Shown: positions 16,539 to 26,232 of the stretch, piece after piece
How the letters are laid out: each line of letters starts with the position of its first letter
Numbering within the stretch: the stretch's first letter is position 1
Notes under the pieces: generated by a model
What the model was told of the DNA's origin: nothing
Databases searched by the model: none
The model's input: the letters and a program-made list of their open reading frames with translations, nothing else
Made by a program: the position numbers and the translations under genes
Assembly: GCF_009696465.1 (NCBI RefSeq)
Contig: NZ_VULX01000006.1
Coordinates: 52,405-116,404 of the forward strand
DNA: 64,000 nt
DNA from: Inconstantimicrobium porci
GTDB lineage: Bacteria; Bacillota; Clostridia; Clostridiales; Clostridiaceae
Direction of reading: 5' to 3'

Positions 16539-17060
16539 ATGTATGATAATATAAATTTTGTAAAAATAGTACAAGCATCTAATATAGACAAAGACAAGAT
16601 TGATCTTATTGTTTCAGTTGCCACAACACCAGAGTATCTATCTCCAACATGTGCAATGAAAATACATAATGAACTAAAATTAAGCAAAAGATGTGTAGCA
16701 TATGATTTAAATGCAAATTGTACAGGCTTAATCATTGCTCTTGACCAGGTTGCTAGAACAATGAAAAGTAACAAAAGAATAAGATATGCTCTAGTTGTAG
16801 GAGCAGATCAGCTTTTCAGAAATGCTGATCCTACTGACGCACTTACATATACAAACTTTGCTGAGTCTGGTTGTGCACTACTTCTCGAAAATAAAGAAAA
16901 TGACATAAGTGATTACATTGACAATTCAACTTTCTCATTTAACAAATTTAGCAAATATATAACTTTTCCTGAAAAAGGACTTTCTAATACATTAGCTAAA
17001 GGATTATATCATTTTATGGACAGTTGGTGCAGGAATAGTAGCATCGGGATGCTTAATTAG
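16539..17060 (+). pseudogene. Fragment of a beta-ketoacyl-ACP synthase III-like gene
   Basis: The readable part matches the middle of KAS III/thiolase-fold enzymes: Ile-Asp-Leu-Ile-Val-Ser-Val-Ala-Thr-Thr-Pro, then Tyr-Asp-Leu-Asn-Ala-Asn-Cys-Thr-Gly with the candidate catalytic Cys, and Phe-Ala-Glu-Ser-Gly-Cys-Ala-Leu-Leu. The family needs ~320 residues. Here the first ~50 and the C-terminal half with the His and Asn of the active site are missing, and the final ~40 residues look out of frame. There is no ribosome site at the start. The frame extends a little upstream of the ATG to a TAA near 16489. Confidence 0.7.
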
Positions 17061-17116
17061 ATATTAATTTTTTGTACAAGTCTTAATGACAATTATAGAA
17101 ACAATATATACCAAAC

Positions 17117-17157
17117 AAGGAATTAGCAATTGTTCTACTTGCTAATTCCTTTATTTT
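17117..17157 (+). terminator. Intrinsic terminator
   Basis: Arms AAGGAATTAGCAA and TTGCTAATTCCTT with a short loop, followed by TTATTTTA. Confidence 0.8.
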
Positions 17158-17260
17158 AATATAAATTACAACTCGTTAGCTATACAAAAAATATTTAAGA
17201 GAAACTTGTATTCTTTTCTTGGATTTTAAGTGATAAAGATAAAAATAAGAATGCTAAACT

Positions 17261-17794
17261 TTACGCATTCTTCAGAATTTCTTTTCTTATGTAATTTAAA
17301 GTATAATCCTCACCTTTGTCTGCAAGCATTTTTAAAAGCTTCTCAAGAAGCCTTGCTGTATTCTCATGCATAACATAATGACTTTTGCCTCTTTCATAAT
17401 ACTTAAGTGCACTATCATCTCTATAATTCTCTTTTTGATAGTTTTTAGAAGCACACATTCTATCTATGAACATTTCTACAACATATTTTGTAGGCATATC
17501 CATTCCTATAAGACCTTTTGAAGGATCAAGTCCATAATCTATCCAGTATTCAAAATGATGCTTGTTTCTACCTTTATGATGAAGCCATGCCGCAGAATAC
17601 CCCTCTACTCTTTTCTGTATTCCATTAGGACTAACTGTACCCTTATAGTACTTAATACCTGCAGAAAACTCCACAGGCGTATATTTTGATAAATCATGCA
17701 GAAGTCCCTGCTTAATAAGACCTACCTTAAAGCAGTATTTCATTACAAGAAGTTTATGATTAGTTATTGTTTTAAAGTGATTTATTGCATTCAT
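17261..17794 (-). CDS. DUF5662 family protein
   Basis: 177-residue protein with His-Asp-Leu-Ser-Lys-Tyr near residue 34 and Trp-Leu-His-His-Lys-Gly-Arg-Asn-Lys-His-His-Phe-Glu-Tyr-Trp near 70-84. This His/Asp arrangement suggests a metal-binding, HD-like helical fold typical of DUF5662 proteins in Firmicutes and their phages. The biochemical activity is unknown. The AGAGGTGA ribosome site is good. It follows the SNF2 helicase gene by 55 bases on the same strand and may be cotranscribed with it. Confidence 0.8.
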   Translation of the reverse strand: MNAINHFKTITNHKLLVMKYCFKVGLIKQGLLHDLSKYTPVEFSAGIKYYKGTVSPNGIQKRVEGYSAAWLHHKGRNKHHFEYWIDYGLDPSKGLIGMDMPTKYVVEMFIDRMCASKNYQKENYRDDSALKYYERGKSHYVMHENTARLLEKLLKMLADKGEDYTLNYIRKEILKNA

Positions 17795-17849
17795 TTTAAT
17801 TGGTCACCTCTTACTATTATTGTACTAAATTGTTATCAATTAGGCAAAA

Positions 17850-20717
17850 TTAAAATAAAAGCTTCAATATTTCTTCATTTGATAATTTGTTTATTCGATT
17901 AGCATCACTAAGTTCGCTTGATAAGATATCATTTATAAGTGACTTCTTCTCATTTTGAAGTAAAACAATCTTCTCTTCTATTGTGGATTTTGCAATAAGT
18001 TTAATAACATTTACTTGTGATTTCTGACCTATTCTATGTGCTCTGTCAGTTGCTTGATCTTCAGAGGCAGGATTCCACCAAGGATCAAAATGTATAACTG
18101 TAGAGGCAGAAGTTAAGTTCAAACCTGTTCCCCCCGCTTTAAGCGAAACAAGAAATATAGCTTCACCTTGAAAGCTGTTAAACTCATTTACTCTCTTAAT
18201 TCTTGTCTTAGATGGTGTTTTTCCATCTATCCTGAAACATTTTATATCCAGCTTTTTTAATTCCTCTTCAATATTATCAAGAGCAGCAGTAAATTGTGAA
18301 AATATAAGCATTTTATTCTTATTCATGTTTACAATCTTAAGCAGTTCATTTATTTTGCCACTGCCTCCATCGTATTCATCGTCAATAAGTGCTGGATCAA
18401 GACATATCTCTCTAAGCTTTGTAAGATAGGTTAGAATAGATATACTATTTTTGCTCATCCTAAGTTCGTTCTTTATAGACTTAACATATGAATTATAGAG
18501 AATCCGCTGATTTCTAGTCATTGGTATCAGCTTTATTTTTTCTTTCTTCTCTTTTAAGCCTATGTTGACTTCTGACTTTGTTCTTCTAAGTATGAATGGT
18601 TCAGTCATACTCTTAAGAAGCTCAATGTTATATGAATATTTATTTTTAAATTCTTCAATTGTACCAAGATAACCACTATTAACAAAATCAAAGATGCTCC
18701 ATAGCTCGGTTATATTATTTTCAATAGGTGTACCAGTAAGTGCAAAGTTCACATTACTATTAACAGATTTCACTGCTTCAGCTGCCTGACTCTTATAGTT
18801 TTTAATGTTTTGTGCTTCATCAATGATGCAGACATCAAAAAACTTGTCTTTATATGCTTCTAAATCAGCTTTAAGTGTAGTATATGTTGTTAAAAGCACA
18901 TCATATTCCTCATAGCTATTAAGTACATCAATTCTGCGAACACCGTATATTATTCCTACCTTTAAACTTGGAGCAAACTTTTCAATTTCACTCTTCCAGT
19001 TATAGATAAGTGATGATGGAGATACTATTAAAAATCTTCTGCTTTCTTCTGACAGCAGGAAAGTAATAGTCTGAATCGTTTTTCCAAGACCCATTTCATC
19101 TGCCAGTATTCCACCAAAGCCTAATTTGTATAATCTTTTTAAGAATTTAAATCCATCTTCCTGATATTCCTTTAATGTTGCATTTAAATTATCAGGGACC
19201 GCATAATCGCAACTCAATATTTCTTTCACATGATTTAAGTTATCAATTCCACGTACTTTATTAATGTTTTTAGATGCAGAAAATACATACAACTCTTTAT
19301 CTTCGTCAATTTCTAATCTATCATTTTCTTTACAGATATCGATTATATTAAAAAGACTGATAAAAGCATCATCCTCTAAATCTAGAAAATGTGATGAAGT
19401 TTTAAAGTATCTGTTGCCATTTTTATAGCTTTCATAAGCCTGAAGAATTTCTTCTCTTGATAATCCTTTAATATCATATGTCATAAATAGTCTATCATCA
19501 TCGTTATCTATGTTTAAACTTATATCATCATTACCAAGAATCATCTTCCTTAAACTGCTACTTAAATTCACATTTCCTATAGAATTTATCGCGCTGTCCT
19601 GTTTAGTAAGTATATTAAACAAATCATCATCATTTCCAGTAAATTTTAGTCTGTTACCATTTACTGGGAAATTGTGACTTTCTAGCTTTATTAATATACT
19701 TTCATATTTCCTATCATGCATATCCAACAAGTTGTACTTTTTACTAAAATACTTTACATAAGCATCACAGTAAATTTCACCATTTTCATCATAAAGATTA
19801 AGCTCAATAGTGCTTAGATTAAACACAAACTCCCTGACTTCTTCACGTATATCAACATTCTTACTTACTTTAAAAAGCAAATCAGTTATACTCTCAAAGT
19901 CTTCAATAGTAAGGTGCCTCTTAATTACATTTTTAGCTTTAAGCTCATCATATAATGGAAGGTAGTATTTAAGCTGCTTACTACTTGGCACAAAAATATC
20001 ATTATTATAGAAAAAGATATCATTATCACTACTTAGTGATAAAGGTAACTTTTTATGAGTTGTAACAATGAGACTTTCATCATCTTCTTTGACTGTAAAA
20101 TAAAGATCCAGATTTTTATTTTTAGCCTTACAGGAAACTTCAATGTAATCATAGGTAAACTTAATTATTCTGTCACCAAGGGATAAAACATACTCCTTTA
20201 TCTCAGTATCTTTAATAATCTCTTTATTTTTATACGGAAACTTCCTGCATTCATAAAAAATATTATCATTATTTTTAATCCTCTTTATTTTGATGTATCT
20301 GTTATCAGTAGCAGGTTTAGATTCTTTTTGAGTAGTTATAGTCTGTGATTTAATCTGCTGAGGCTTGCTATTCTTTTCTAATCTTTTTTTATTATCGACT
20401 TTCTTTTTAGCTACTTTTTTATTATAGTTTATGAATTTATAAAGACATGCAATTATATGGCTGCACATAAATATCTTATTTCCGTTATAACTTCGATGAA
20501 GACTGCATGTACATGATACTTTCTCAATTATAGATTTAGAAGTATTGATTTTAACATACACATCATTATCATCTACTCTGCCATATATAGAATAAAATTC
20601 TTTAAATGCTTTTCCAGTCAATTTAATGCTGCTACTTTTTAAAACACATAAAGCATTCTTTCTCATAGATGAAGAAGAATGCTTAGTAATAATATTCTCT
20701 AAATCATTAATTTTCAT
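17850..20717 (-). CDS. SWIM zinc finger / SNF2-family DNA-dependent ATPase
   Basis: A 955-residue helicase-like translocase. The N-terminus carries a SWIM zinc finger (Cys-Thr-Cys-Ser...Cys-Ser-His, about residues 69-88). A bacterial SNF2-associated region follows, then the ATPase core. The core has Ala-Asp-Glu-Met-Gly-Leu-Gly-Lys-Thr (Walker A), Asp-Glu-Ala-Gln-Asn (motif II), Leu-Thr-Gly-Thr-Pro (III) and the C-lobe His-Arg-Ile-Gly-Gln (VI). Members of this HepA/YwqA-like class remodel protein-DNA complexes such as stalled polymerases, but the role here is inferred only. The ribosome site is GAGGTGAG. The gene lies 62 bases after the MATE gene. Confidence 0.93.
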   Translation of the reverse strand: MKINDLENIITKHSSSSMRKNALCVLKSSSIKLTGKAFKEFYSIYGRVDDNDVYVKINTSKSIIEKVSCTCSLHRSYNGNKIFMCSHIIACLYKFINYNKKVAKKKVDNKKRLEKNSKPQQIKSQTITTQKESKPATDNRYIKIKRIKNNDNIFYECRKFPYKNKEIIKDTEIKEYVLSLGDRIIKFTYDYIEVSCKAKNKNLDLYFTVKEDDESLIVTTHKKLPLSLSSDNDIFFYNNDIFVPSSKQLKYYLPLYDELKAKNVIKRHLTIEDFESITDLLFKVSKNVDIREEVREFVFNLSTIELNLYDENGEIYCDAYVKYFSKKYNLLDMHDRKYESILIKLESHNFPVNGNRLKFTGNDDDLFNILTKQDSAINSIGNVNLSSSLRKMILGNDDISLNIDNDDDRLFMTYDIKGLSREEILQAYESYKNGNRYFKTSSHFLDLEDDAFISLFNIIDICKENDRLEIDEDKELYVFSASKNINKVRGIDNLNHVKEILSCDYAVPDNLNATLKEYQEDGFKFLKRLYKLGFGGILADEMGLGKTIQTITFLLSEESRRFLIVSPSSLIYNWKSEIEKFAPSLKVGIIYGVRRIDVLNSYEEYDVLLTTYTTLKADLEAYKDKFFDVCIIDEAQNIKNYKSQAAEAVKSVNSNVNFALTGTPIENNITELWSIFDFVNSGYLGTIEEFKNKYSYNIELLKSMTEPFILRRTKSEVNIGLKEKKEKIKLIPMTRNQRILYNSYVKSIKNELRMSKNSISILTYLTKLREICLDPALIDDEYDGGSGKINELLKIVNMNKNKMLIFSQFTAALDNIEEELKKLDIKCFRIDGKTPSKTRIKRVNEFNSFQGEAIFLVSLKAGGTGLNLTSASTVIHFDPWWNPASEDQATDRAHRIGQKSQVNVIKLIAKSTIEEKIVLLQNEKKSLINDILSSELSDANRINKLSNEEILKLLF

Positions 20718-20779
20718 AACAACTCACCTCACAATGTAAGCTATTATACCATATTAATTAAGAATTTATAATGTAAATT

Positions 20780-22171
20780 CTACATTTCATGCTTTTCTAA
20801 TAATTTCAGTTTTCTAAGTTCAATTATTCCAAGAGCCAGTGCAAGAAGAAAGCTTGCAATATCTGCTACAGTCTGTGCTATTTCTATACCTGTAAGTCCT
20901 AGATAATAAGACAGTACCATTAAAAATGGCAGAAAGAAAATTCCTTGTCTTGCCATAGCAAGTATAGAGGCACTTACAGCTTTGCCTATAGTCTGAAGCA
21001 TCATATTAGTTAGTGTTATCCAGCCCACAAGTGGAAAAACAAGCGCCTGAGCTCTCAATGTTGCTGTACCTATAGCTGTAACAGTCATATCACCCTTTCT
21101 GAAAAATTGAATTATATAAGGTGCACCTGTAATACAAATTATAGATAACACAATGACAAATGATGTTATCACATTAATGCAGAAAAAGAAAGCTTCTCGT
21201 ACTCTTCCATATAGTTTAGCTCCATAATTAAATCCACATACTGGCTGAAATCCCTGACCAAATCCCATTATTGCAGCATAACAAAATGAAGTTACTTTAC
21301 TCACTATTGACATAGCTGCAATGGCAGCATCACCATATATACCTGCCGCAAAATTTAGCGCAATGACTGCAAGACTAGATAAGCCTTGTCTGCAGAAAGA
21401 TGGAAGTCCTCCCCTTATAATTTCCTTATAAAGCCTTACACTAGGATTAAAATCCCTAAAATGCAATCTTAGATTACCAGCTTTTGTACATCCTTTTAAT
21501 AAAAGGAGAAAGCTAACAAACTGACTAATGATTGTTGCAAGGCCTGCCCCTCCTGTTCCCATATTAAATACAAATATAAGGATAGGATCAAGTGCAATAT
21601 TAATTACAGCGCCTGTTGCTATGCCTACCATAGCATAAAATGCACTCCCTTGATATCTCAGCTGGTTATTAAGCACAAGTGAAGCTGTCATATATGGAGA
21701 ACCAATTAATATATACATAGCATACTGCTTTGCATAAGGTGCTATAGTTTTTGTTGCCCCCAATATTTCTACAAGTTTATTTATAAAAAGTAGTCCTGTA
21801 ATTCCAAAAAGTGTTCCAGCTATAAGTGCTGAAAAAAAGCCTGTTGATGCCATCTGTGATGCATCATCATAATCATGTTTACCAAGCTGTCTTGATATAT
21901 AATTTCCACTTCCATGACCGAATGTAAATCCCATTGCCTGAATTATAGCCATCAGTGAAAATACTACACCCACACCTCCAGTAGCGCTTGTGCCGATTTT
22001 ACCCACAAAGAAAGTATCCGCCATATTATAAAATGATGTTATAAGCATACTGATGGTTGTTGGTATACCAAGTTCTATAATAAGTCCTGGAATTTTTGAC
22101 TCTGTCATCTTTTTGAACTTTTCTTCCTGAAGTTTTTCCTGTAATGATTGTTCATTTATCTTTTGTTCCAT
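20780..22171 (-). CDS. MATE-family efflux transporter
   Basis: Twelve-helix exporter of the multidrug and toxin extrusion family, 463 aa, the expected size. Recognisable are the N-terminal Gly-Ile-Pro-Thr-Thr-Ile-Ser-Met...Ala-Asp-Thr-Phe-Phe-Val-Gly-Lys-Ile-Gly, the Gly-His-Gly-Ser-Gly-Asn stretch, and the central Gly-Phe-Asn-Tyr-Gly-Ala repeat. The substrate cannot be told from sequence. A GAGG site precedes the ATG. It probably starts the transcription unit that continues into the SNF2 and DUF5662 genes. Confidence 0.93.
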   Translation of the reverse strand: MEQKINEQSLQEKLQEEKFKKMTESKIPGLIIELGIPTTISMLITSFYNMADTFFVGKIGTSATGGVGVVFSLMAIIQAMGFTFGHGSGNYISRQLGKHDYDDASQMASTGFFSALIAGTLFGITGLLFINKLVEILGATKTIAPYAKQYAMYILIGSPYMTASLVLNNQLRYQGSAFYAMVGIATGAVINIALDPILIFVFNMGTGGAGLATIISQFVSFLLLLKGCTKAGNLRLHFRDFNPSVRLYKEIIRGGLPSFCRQGLSSLAVIALNFAAGIYGDAAIAAMSIVSKVTSFCYAAIMGFGQGFQPVCGFNYGAKLYGRVREAFFFCINVITSFVIVLSIICITGAPYIIQFFRKGDMTVTAIGTATLRAQALVFPLVGWITLTNMMLQTIGKAVSASILAMARQGIFFLPFLMVLSYYLGLTGIEIAQTVADIASFLLALALGIIELRKLKLLEKHEM

Positions 22172-22270
22172 GATTTCAAAATCCTCTACTATAAATTAAT
22201 GATATTTTTCACTTATATTAGTGTGGGCAATTAATTTAAATATTATAAACGTATATAAAAATTTAACGAT

Positions 22271-22312
22271 AAAAGAAACAGATCACAGATTTACTTAACA
22301 AACCTGTGACCT
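22271..22312 (-). terminator. Intrinsic terminator after the Bce-type permease
   Basis: GGTCACAG and CTGTGATC pair across a 15-base loop, with a T-rich tail on the minus strand. Confidence 0.7.
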
Positions 22313-22323
22313 TATACCATATC

Positions 22324-24288
22324 TTATATGTCTTTTATTATGATTTTATATTTGTAGGCTGTCACAACGTAGAATATTATCTGAATAGCTACATATAATG
22401 CAAATATATGAAAGCAGTTATAAAACAGTACTTCACCATTTGGAATTAAGTTAAGCATATTCTTCAGAAAATAACCTATAATTAGTATAGCCAGTAATGG
22501 CGGTAGTAAAAATGTTGCTGCCAGTTCTTTATATGAGATCTTTAGTATTTCTCCTGTTGTAAGACCAAGTCTTGAAAGCTTTAATGCTCTTTCTACATCT
22601 TCCCTAGAAGTTACAATAGTCTTAAAGTAAAGGATAGCTGAGCTTCCTATAAGGAACATGAATCCAAGGAATGAATATGTGAATAAATTAAACTGACTTG
22701 ATTTTAAGAATTCATCAAATTCTTCCTGCTTAATACATAGTGTATCAGCAAATTTATCACCAAATTCCTTCTTAAGATCCTGCTGTAAATTCTTTTTGTA
22801 GTAATTGTAGTCATACGGATCAATATTTAGCAGAATATCTTTAGTTTTAGATTCTTCATTACACATATTAGAAAGCTTCTTATAGTTTTCATTGTTGACA
22901 GTGATATTAATACCTCTTATAAAATACTTTGAAGCACTGCTGTTTGTAACCAATGTTTTATTATACTTCTTATTTTGCTGTTCAAAGAACATATACTTAT
23001 TTTCAGGTATTTTCTTTTTATATTCTGAAAATGTACTGGTTTTTTTTACATTAGAACAGTCAAACAGTATATTTGAATTTTTAAAAAGTCCGCTGTCTGA
23101 TAATTTGCCATAAAGCAGTTCATTATCTCTTAAGTTTAAACTTTCACCTGTAAACTTCCTATATGAATCTTCACTTATCACAAGCGATATGCCATGAGGG
23201 ATTAAATCTTCACCAGTCACTCTTAAGTCAAAGACATTTAAACCTTCAAGTTCATTATATTGTTTTACTCTAATATCATTATCCTTTAAGATTTCTTTTA
23301 TCCTAGACTCTGAAGTATTTAAAGGAACAACAAAGCTAAGATCATATTTATACTTTGTATCAGTAGTAATCTTTACGCTTTTATATGTGCTGTATGAAAG
23401 CGAAGTAAATATTATAGCTCCTGATGTCATTATTGAAACTATATACAAAACATTTCTAAGTGAATAAAACCTGTGTGATAATGAATTAATAAAAAGGATA
23501 TTGTTGTTATAGAATCGTTTAAAATGCTTTAATGTTTTAACAATAAATGTCATTGCAAAACCTATTACAAAATATAACGATATAAATGTGCCACCTAAAC
23601 CTATTTTAAGCATTGTAGATGAATACTCTGTGTCTGAAAAAGATTTTTTATAAAGAATAAGTGATGCTATAAATGCTACTAACGATATAATTCCTGTAAT
23701 GAAGCTTGTTTTTCCTATATCTTTCTTTGCTTTTGATTTAAGTATTTCGACAATTGGAGTCTTCCTTATATAATAAAGCTGATATAAAGTAGAAATAAGG
23801 AATATTGCAATAGAAATAAGAAAGACTATGACAACTGCCTTAATATTAAAGAAATCAGTGTACTCACTAGTTTTTAGTATTGATGAAATTATCATAAAGA
23901 ACAGCTTCGAAAACAATACACCTGTTATAGTACCAATTATAAATGATGCAAATGATATTATAATATTTTCGTAGCTTAGTATTTTAATTATCTGTTTTGA
24001 TGTAAGTCCAATGGTATAATAAACACCAAACTCCCTGCCCCTGTACTTTGTAAATGTAACTGCTGTATATAAAGCAAAGAAGATGCTAAATAAAACCATG
24101 CCTGTTAGTATAAGGTTAAATTCTGATTTGATAGCACTGCTTGAAGGTATTTTTTCAAATTCACTGCTAAAAGCTAATGTGAAAAACATCAATAGTATAC
24201 ACTGAATAATAATATTACCAAATAGAAATGCAGTATAATTCCTAATGTTATGCTTAATATTCTTTTTAATTAAAGAAGAAAAGTCCAT
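22324..24288 (-). CDS. BceB-type ABC transporter permease
   Basis: A 654-residue permease of the peptide-antibiotic sensing and detoxification family. It has ten predicted membrane spans, two FtsX-like regions (about 55-180 and 530-650) and the long extracellular loop (about 305-525) that binds the drug in this family. Together with the ATPase it removes lipid-II-cycle inhibitors such as bacitracin or lantibiotics from their target and signals to the histidine kinase. Its ATG overlaps the ATPase stop by one base (TAATG), indicating translational coupling. Confidence 0.93.
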   Translation of the reverse strand: MDFSSLIKKNIKHNIRNYTAFLFGNIIIQCILLMFFTLAFSSEFEKIPSSSAIKSEFNLILTGMVLFSIFFALYTAVTFTKYRGREFGVYYTIGLTSKQIIKILSYENIIISFASFIIGTITGVLFSKLFFMIISSILKTSEYTDFFNIKAVVIVFLISIAIFLISTLYQLYYIRKTPIVEILKSKAKKDIGKTSFITGIISLVAFIASLILYKKSFSDTEYSSTMLKIGLGGTFISLYFVIGFAMTFIVKTLKHFKRFYNNNILFINSLSHRFYSLRNVLYIVSIMTSGAIIFTSLSYSTYKSVKITTDTKYKYDLSFVVPLNTSESRIKEILKDNDIRVKQYNELEGLNVFDLRVTGEDLIPHGISLVISEDSYRKFTGESLNLRDNELLYGKLSDSGLFKNSNILFDCSNVKKTSTFSEYKKKIPENKYMFFEQQNKKYNKTLVTNSSASKYFIRGINITVNNENYKKLSNMCNEESKTKDILLNIDPYDYNYYKKNLQQDLKKEFGDKFADTLCIKQEEFDEFLKSSQFNLFTYSFLGFMFLIGSSAILYFKTIVTSREDVERALKLSRLGLTTGEILKISYKELAATFLLPPLLAILIIGYFLKNMLNLIPNGEVLFYNCFHIFALYVAIQIIFYVVTAYKYKIIIKDI

Positions 24289-25043
24289 TAATTCTCTCCT
24301 CCTATAATCATCTGTGATTCAACAACCTTATCGTAGAAATCCTTTCGCGCCCCATCTGAATCAATCTGTAATTTAATTTGTCCATCTTTTATAAAAATAA
24401 CGTTTTTGCAGAATGATGCAGCAAAAGGATCATGGGTAACCATGACTATTGTTGAATTCTTATCCTGATTAATTTTTCTAAGACTTTCCATGACGTTAAA
24501 TGATGATTTTGAGTCAAGGTTTCCTGTAGGTTCATCAGCAAGTATAATCTTTGGATTCTTAATAAGTGTTCGTGCTTCTGCCGTTCTTTGTTTCTGTCCC
24601 CCTGAAATATTGTAAGGATATGAATCCTTGATAGAATAGATATCAAAATACTTTAGTATCTCATCAGTCCTTTTTTCTATTTCAGATGGTTTAACTTTAT
24701 CAAGCGTAAGAGGAAATGCCACATTCTCTCTTACAGTAAGACTGTCAAGTAGATTAAAATCCTGAAATATAAATCCAAGATTATCACGTCTAAAAAGAGC
24801 AAGTTTATCTTTGCTTAACGCTGTTATATTCTTTCCACCAATAAGTACCTCGCCAGAAGTACACGTATCAATACCTGACAGGATATTAAGAAGAGTTGTT
24901 TTTCCGCTGCCACTTGGTCCCATTATACCTATAAAATCGCCTTCATTTACAGTAAAGCTGAGATTATTTATTGCCTTTACAGCCTGAGCCCCTTTATATG
25001 CATCATATATTTTGGTTAAGTTCTTACATTCTAGTATTTTCAT
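24288..25043 (-). CDS. BceA-type ABC transporter ATPase
   Basis: ATP-binding subunit of the Bce-type transporter, ~251 aa. Features are Walker A (Gly-Pro-Ser-Gly-Ser-Gly-Lys-Thr-Thr), a Q-loop, the signature Ile-Ser-Gly-Gly-Gln-Lys-Gln-Arg and Walker B (Ile-Ile-Leu-Ala-Asp-Glu-Pro). An ATG at 25052 exists, but the AGGAGG site abuts it, while the ATG at 25043 lies 9 bases from the site and is the likelier start. Transcription is probably driven from a promoter behind the operator at 25125-25140, separate from the regulator pair. Confidence 0.93.
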   Translation of the reverse strand: MKILECKNLTKIYDAYKGAQAVKAINNLSFTVNEGDFIGIMGPSGSGKTTLLNILSGIDTCTSGEVLIGGKNITALSKDKLALFRRDNLGFIFQDFNLLDSLTVRENVAFPLTLDKVKPSEIEKRTDEILKYFDIYSIKDSYPYNISGGQKQRTAEARTLIKNPKIILADEPTGNLDSKSSFNVMESLRKINQDKNSTIVMVTHDPFAASFCKNVIFIKDGQIKLQIDSDGARKDFYDKVVESQMIIGGEN

Positions 25044-25124
25044 AATAATCATCCTCCTAAATGTCTCTATGTTTTTAGTATAATGCTGCCTTTTTATTAT
25101 CCAAATCGACTATTATTACAAAAC

Positions 25125-25140
25125 CTTACACCAATGTAAG
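25125..25140 (-). promoter_or_regulatory. BceR-type operator upstream of the ABC transporter
   Basis: CTTACA-CCAA-TGTAAG matches the known TNACA-N4-TGTAA consensus for BceR-like response regulators and lies ~80 bases before the ATPase start. Target assignment to the response regulator at 26219-26884 is inferred. Confidence 0.75.
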
Positions 25141-25182
25141 ATTGAAAAAAAGTGTTGCAACACATATTCTAAGCATTTAAAC

Positions 25183-25216
25183 AAAATGGAAGATGCATTT
25201 AAATTAGCACCTTCCA
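25183..25216 (-). terminator. Intrinsic terminator after the histidine kinase gene
   Basis: TGGAAGGTGC and GCATCTTCCA arms (one mismatch) followed by TTTTG on the minus strand. Confidence 0.65.
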
Positions 25217-25242
25217 CGTAATAACCATAATCTCACAAAGAT

Positions 25243-26232
25243 CTAACAATTCTCACTTCTTCTGAATGTAAGTGAAAAATCTGAACCTTTTCCGCTCTCA
25301 GATGAAACATCTACAGATATGTGTAGTTTATCACATATTTTTTTAACCATATATAGTCCCATACCTGAAGACTTATCAGAAGACCTACCATTTGTACCTG
25401 TAAAAAAAGGTTCAAAAATTCTGTGGATCTCACTTTTCTTGATACCTATGCCCTTATCTTTTATATGAAGCGTAATATTAGAGTCAGATTCTTCACCAAA
25501 AATCATAATAGAACTATTTGCTTCTGAATACTTAACCGCATTGATTATGAGCTGTTTTATAACGAACTTAAGCCATTTTTTATCGCTGTAAATATTTAAC
25601 GAACTATTCACTCTATTTTTAGGATATACTTTTCCATATATAAAGCTGCTTTTTTCGCTATTAACTACTTCTTTTACTATACTATTAAGATTTATACTCT
25701 CAGGCACATAATCACTGCTGAATTCATCCATTCTGAAAACATTTAAAACATTTTCCAGGTTCTTTTTTAATAGCTCGTTTTCATACCTTATGTCTGAACC
25801 TTCTTTACTTTTCATGCTTTCTGTAGCAAGTGATATAACAGAGACAGACGTCTTCATATTATGAATCCATTCAATAAGCATTAAATCTCTTTCCTTTATA
25901 CTATCATTAAGCTTAGATATCTCTGATAGATACTTTTTATGAATTTCTTTTTCCTTTTCAATGACATCTTCAAAAAGTGAGTTTTTACCACCGTTATACT
26001 GTGGACTTGTAACTCCTTCTTCAAGACATTTATATAACTTTCTATAAGCAAAAAATTTATAGAATAAATATAAAATAAGGAAAAACATATTAATAATTAA
26101 CGGATACAGTTTAAAGCCTACATTAGAAAGGATTGTGTAATAAATATTCATTAATATACTGCCACAAACAAATAATATTATGGCAGCTTTTTCTTTTTTT
26201 AGTGTTCTAAGAATCATATCAGCATAACACAT
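25243..26232 (-). CDS. BceS-type intramembrane-sensing histidine kinase
   Basis: Short sensor kinase (~329 aa) with two membrane helices in the first ~65 residues and almost no extracellular loop. It is therefore an intramembrane sensor that takes its input from the transporter. The phospho-acceptor region reads Leu-Met-Leu-Ile-Glu-Trp-Ile-His-Asn-Met-Lys-Thr, followed by the HATPase domain (Ile-Asn-Ala-Val-Lys-Tyr, Asp-Lys-Gly-Ile-Gly-Ile, Gly-Met-Gly-Leu-Tyr-Met). The ATG at 26232, 8 bases after AGGGG, is preferred over the longer frame from 26256. It overlaps the regulator gene by 14 bases. Confidence 0.9.
   Translation of the reverse strand: MCYADMILRTLKKEKAAIILFVCGSILMNIYYTILSNVGFKLYPLIINMFFLILYLFYKFFAYRKLYKCLEEGVTSPQYNGGKNSLFEDVIEKEKEIHKKYLSEISKLNDSIKERDLMLIEWIHNMKTSVSVISLATESMKSKEGSDIRYENELLKKNLENVLNVFRMDEFSSDYVPESINLNSIVKEVVNSEKSSFIYGKVYPKNRVNSSLNIYSDKKWLKFVIKQLIINAVKYSEANSSIMIFGEESDSNITLHIKDKGIGIKKSEIHRIFEPFFTGTNGRSSDKSSGMGLYMVKKICDKLHISVDVSSESGKGSDFSLTFRRSENC

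Noticed and set aside
16385..16774. Minus-strand 129-aa membrane-like ORF
   Set aside because: It is antisense to the KAS III fragment, whose plus-strand residues match a known family. No ribosome site was seen.
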